Shown piece after piece: positions 61,295 to 64,000 of a DNA stretch of 64,000 nucleotides. This stretch comes from an uncultured Maribacter sp. (lineage in GTDB: Bacteria > Bacteroidota > Bacteroidia > Flavobacteriales > Flavobacteriaceae), in contig CANMKG010000001.1 in the NCBI GenBank assembly GCA_947498505.1, positions 496,001-560,000 on the forward strand. Direction: 5' to 3'. Under the pieces are notes generated by a model. It ran no database searches. It worked only from the letters and a program-made list of their open reading frames with translations, and was not told where the DNA came from. The translations under genes and the position numbers were made by a program. How positions within the stretch are numbered: the first letter of the stretch is position 1; each line of letters opens with the position of its first letter.

Positions 61295-62803
61295 ATGGTG
61301 AATAATGAGCTCTTTTCAGATTGGTTACAACACTTTGCTGACAATGATGGTGAGCGTTTAGCAACAGTAGACATACACACCGGGCGTCATTTGACCTATT
61401 CCGAACTGAATGACCGTGCCAAACGACTGGCCAGTGGCCTGAAAAACAGGTTTACTATAGAAAAAAACAATCGTATTGCTATAATAGCAAACAATAGCAG
61501 TGACATTATAGAACTTATGTTTGCCTGTTGGAAATTAGGAGCAGTATTCATGCCTATGAATTGGCGTTTAAGTGCCTTCGAAATAGCAGAGATTTTCAAA
61601 GAAGCAGAACCTAGTGTAGTGATTTATGATTCGGAATTTTTAGAATTGTTGCAGCACACCAAATTACCAAGTCTCGAACGTCAAGAGAATCTGAAAACCA
61701 GTCCGTATGAGCAACTCATCACCGAAAGCCCGGCATCGATTACTATGCCCGGTGTTAGTTTAGATGATATGAATTCATTAATGTATACCTCTGGGACAAC
61801 TGGTGAACCTAAAGGGGTTATTGGTACATATCGCATGATCCAAACCAATGTATTACAGCAGGCATCAATAATAAACAGTGATTCGGTTTGTCTTACTTAC
61901 GCTCCACTTTTTCATACGGCAGGACTTAATGGATTCACAACGCCTTTGTTTCATTTTGGAGGGACGTTATACATCATGCGCGGATGGGATGCCGATATTG
62001 CTATAAAATACCTCAGTAGTGAAAAAATCGGTGTGACGCACACTCTTGGTGTCCCCTATCATTTAACTGTACTAAGTCAGCACTCGGACTTCGAGTCCAC
62101 TACTTTTCCTGCCTTACAAGTAATTGGTGTGGGAGGTGCACCTGCAAATCTGAAACTTATTGAACGCTGGTATGAAAAAGGAGTAGCGTTGTCACAATCA
62201 TATGGTATGACCGAAATATTCGGCCTAATCTTTCAACCACCAGAAGCCGCACGAAAAAATCCAAAGGCTGCCGGTAAGGCATTGATGTACACAGATGTTC
62301 AAATAGGTGATGACAACGGCAATCCTGTCGCAAGCGGTCAAACTGGAGAAATTCAAGTCAAAAGTTCCGGACTTACACCTGGCTATTGGAACAAGCCTAA
62401 ACTTACAGCGGCTTCATTTGTTAACGGATGGTTTAGAACTGGTGATGCCGGTTACGTAGATTCCGATGGTACCTTTTATATAGTTGACCGAATAAAAGAT
62501 ATGTATATTTCAGGAGGCGAGAATGTTTACCCCATTGAAATAGAAAATGTAATCTCAAAGATTCCAGAAGTTGCCATGGTAGCCGTTATTGGTGTTCCAG
62601 ATGAGCAATGGCAAGAGGTGGGTAAAGCTTGTGTTTTACTACGTCAAGGTACAAAGTTAACTGAAGAGGCAGTACTTGATGTTTGCCGCAAAAAATTAGC
62701 AAAGTATAAAGTGCCCAAGTCCGTTGAATTTTTATCGTCATTTCCAATCAGTGGACAAGGCAAAATACTTAAACGAGAACTGCGAAAAAAATACGAAGAA
62801 TAG
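61295..62803 (+). CDS. Acyl-CoA synthetase (AMP-binding family)
   Basis: ATP-dependent acid:CoA ligase of 502 residues. The P-loop motif MYTSGTTGEPKGVIG is at about 169, the A5 motif SQSYGMTE, the A7 motif GWFRTGDAGYVDSDG, the A8 hinge DRIKDMYISGGENVYP and the A10 lysine in ISGQGKILKRELR. It resembles medium/long-chain fatty-acid or aromatic-acid CoA ligases. It is cytoplasmic. It is divergent from the MFS gene and shares the thioesterase/NPD block. Composition is less AT-rich than the regulator gene downstream. Confidence 0.92.
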   Translation: MVNNELFSDWLQHFADNDGERLATVDIHTGRHLTYSELNDRAKRLASGLKNRFTIEKNNRIAIIANNSSDIIELMFACWKLGAVFMPMNWRLSAFEIAEIFKEAEPSVVIYDSEFLELLQHTKLPSLERQENLKTSPYEQLITESPASITMPGVSLDDMNSLMYTSGTTGEPKGVIGTYRMIQTNVLQQASIINSDSVCLTYAPLFHTAGLNGFTTPLFHFGGTLYIMRGWDADIAIKYLSSEKIGVTHTLGVPYHLTVLSQHSDFESTTFPALQVIGVGGAPANLKLIERWYEKGVALSQSYGMTEIFGLIFQPPEAARKNPKAAGKALMYTDVQIGDDNGNPVASGQTGEIQVKSSGLTPGYWNKPKLTAASFVNGWFRTGDAGYVDSDGTFYIVDRIKDMYISGGENVYPIEIENVISKIPEVAMVAVIGVPDEQWQEVGKACVLLRQGTKLTEEAVLDVCRKKLAKYKVPKSVEFLSSFPISGQGKILKRELRKKYEE

Positions 62804-62937
62804 ACACAGACTGGATTACAGGCATTGGACAGACAATTTATATTATCCCCTTCAAACCATATTTGTTTCATTACTTTATAGAAAAGCGTTCAATAGATAG
62901 GTCTGCCACTCTAAAAAATAGAATCCTTCATTTTTGT

Positions 62938-63145
62938 AACCTTCTATGATTACTGAATCGAAAAGAAAATGAATGGGGCTTGAAAATGTAAAAGGCGTTT
63001 AAATCTGTTATATTCTAATTCCCATGGATTAGAAATGGATGATAAGGAAAGGAAAGGAAAAGATATATCTTAATACATTTGTCTAGTGATATATAAGATT
63101 CAACACAAAAAGAAGGTTAATGATTAAAATTGGTATTATAGATGA
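62938..63145 (+). repeat. Right copy of the kinase/regulator junction repeat
   Basis: Partner of 57375-57571, somewhat diverged, with small indels including an expanded GGAAA run near 63045-63060. Confidence 0.93.
62942..63119 (+). pseudogene. Decayed 3' end of the LytS-type kinase gene
   Basis: The frame parallels the kinase from SMVSESKRKGMGLENV. A GGA codon has become TGA (62970-62972), a one-base deletion follows in the KRRL codons, and a purine slippage expansion occurs further on. Nothing of the upstream 80 percent of the gene is present. It was left in front of the intact regulator by the insertion. Confidence 0.9.
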
Positions 63146-63815
63146 CGAAATACTAGCACGTAAAGTGTTAGAAGATTATTGTTCTAAAATTGACAACTTT
63201 GAAATAGTACTAAGTACAGGAAACCCAATTGAATTCATCAATTTTACTCAGCAAAATGAGGTTGACCTTATTTTTTTAGATATAGAAATGCCAGAACTTA
63301 ATGGTATGGAAATTTTGCGTTCTATGGTTAAACCTCCTAAAGTAATTTTAACTACAGCCTATTCTGAATATGCATTGGAAAGTTATAATTACGGCGTTGT
63401 AGATTATTTATTGAAACCTATAAAAATTGAACGTTTTTTAAAAGCAATAAACAAAGTTTCAGCTTCAAAAATATCAGAATCTAACAAAGCAAAAGGCAAT
63501 GAAGAACTTCAGATAAAACATGATGGAATTCCCGTTAATATTTCATTTAAATCCATTCTTTACATTCAGAGCTTTGGAAATTATTTAAAAATCTTTACAG
63601 ACTCCAGAATGTATTTGATTACAGAAACACTTGTTAATATGACGACATTATTGCCTGAGAGTTTCCAACGCTCACATAAATCATACATCGCTAATTTATA
63701 TAGAGTTACAAAAGCAACCAAAACACATTTGCAAATTGAAAATAATAAAGTTCCTGTGAGTACTACATACAAAGTTGTTGTTTTTAAAAAATTAGAGGCT
63801 TTGGCCAAATCATAA
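63120..63815 (+). CDS. LytTR-type response regulator
   Basis: A 231-residue response regulator. The receiver domain has the acidic pair Asp8-Asp9, phospho-acceptor Asp54 (FLDIEMP), Thr in LTTAYSEYA and Lys in LLKPIKIERF. A LytTR DNA-binding domain (about 125-231) follows, with SFKSILYIQSFGNYLKIF and LPESFQRSHKSYIANLYRV. It is intact. Its cognate kinase is at 56543-57553. The remnant of a kinase tail in front shows the two genes once overlapped. Expression now depends on sequence at the right end of the inserted block. Confidence 0.93.
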   Translation: MIKIGIIDDEILARKVLEDYCSKIDNFEIVLSTGNPIEFINFTQQNEVDLIFLDIEMPELNGMEILRSMVKPPKVILTTAYSEYALESYNYGVVDYLLKPIKIERFLKAINKVSASKISESNKAKGNEELQIKHDGIPVNISFKSILYIQSFGNYLKIFTDSRMYLITETLVNMTTLLPESFQRSHKSYIANLYRVTKATKTHLQIENNKVPVSTTYKVVVFKKLEALAKS

Positions 63816-63863
63816 AATGGTAATTTTAATTTCGTACAAAATTTTATCCGATCTACTATTTCT

Positions 63864-64000
63864 TTATTGTTTTAATAAAATTTTCAGACCTTTTTTTAGT
63901 GCAAAAACAGCTTTCACTTCTTCAGGATTTAGTGCCTTACTAAAAATAGAAAGTTCATCTAAAAACCCAATATAACCAAGCCCTAACATTATTTTTCCAT
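63864..64000 (-). CDS. C-terminal end of a LamG-like protein, cut by window edge
   Basis: The leftward frame from base 63998 reads GKIMLGLGYIGFLDELSIFS and continues with KALNPEEVKAVFALKKG to a stop at 63864. The pattern G-x-I/L-D-E-x-x-I/L-F/Y-x-x-A-L-x-x-E-E-V is the end of a concanavalin-like LamG domain, usual in secreted Bacteroidota proteins. The rest of the gene is outside the window. Confidence 0.7.
   Translation of the reverse strand, partial: GKIMLGLGYIGFLDELSIFSKALNPEEVKAVFALKKGLKILLKQ

Overview
The window reads as chromosomal DNA of a marine, polysaccharide-degrading member of Flavobacteriaceae (Bacteroidota). It is AT-rich. Promoters carry the Bacteroidota -7 element TAnnTTTG, and Shine-Dalgarno sequences are weak or absent. 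Many lipoproteins have the cysteine followed by Ser/Asn/Lys/acidic residues. One gene is a close relative of the Zobellia GH16 beta-agarase AgaB. I saw no tRNA, rRNA, IS transposase or CRISPR array.

Layout. 0-9 kb: a cut-off M1 aminopeptidase overlapping a patatin, the agarase lipoprotein, then a leftward set (OmpA-like protein, FMN glutamate-synthase-like protein, M20 amidohydrolase, DsrE-like protein). 9-15 kb: housekeeping genes (PcrA/UvrD helicase, YciO-type protein, SF2 helicase). 14.8-22.5 kb: a GntR/LacI-type regulator, a GH36-type alpha-galactosidase and a sodium/sugar symporter, followed by an SDR, AhpD-like, flavin amine oxidase and AraC group. 22.6-34.9 kb: LpxD, DEAD-box helicase, RluE, a CE2-like esterase, an EamA transporter, a three-gene MORN/DUF2490 envelope operon, an Mpo1-like protein, a DUF1080 lipoprotein and an AraC/NAD(P)-binding pair.

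34.9-51.8 kb is an accessory zone in which gene blocks are separated by dispersed non-coding repeats. It holds a Gabija-type defence operon (OLD nuclease GajA plus UvrD-like GajB) with a secreted ComEC-like metallo-beta-lactamase gene upstream. Next to it is a small XRE module with a five-half-site operator array. A Lys/Glu-rich protein block is bracketed by ~160-bp direct repeats. A RES-Xre toxin-antitoxin pair, a kelch protein and a cytochrome c-PQQ sugar dehydrogenase follow.

51.8-56.3 kb: an internally duplicated His-motif protein beside a Crp-type regulator, then an operon of esterase, serine hydrolase and beta-propeller lipoprotein. 56.5-63.8 kb: a LytS-type histidine kinase and its LytTR response regulator are separated by a ~5.4-kb block with four acyl-CoA/nitronate-type catabolic genes. 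The kinase/regulator junction is duplicated on both sides of the block: intact kinase plus a 14-codon regulator stub on the left, a decayed kinase tail plus intact regulator on the right. This is the footprint expected of a single-crossover integration. The window ends inside a leftward gene with a LamG-like C-terminus.
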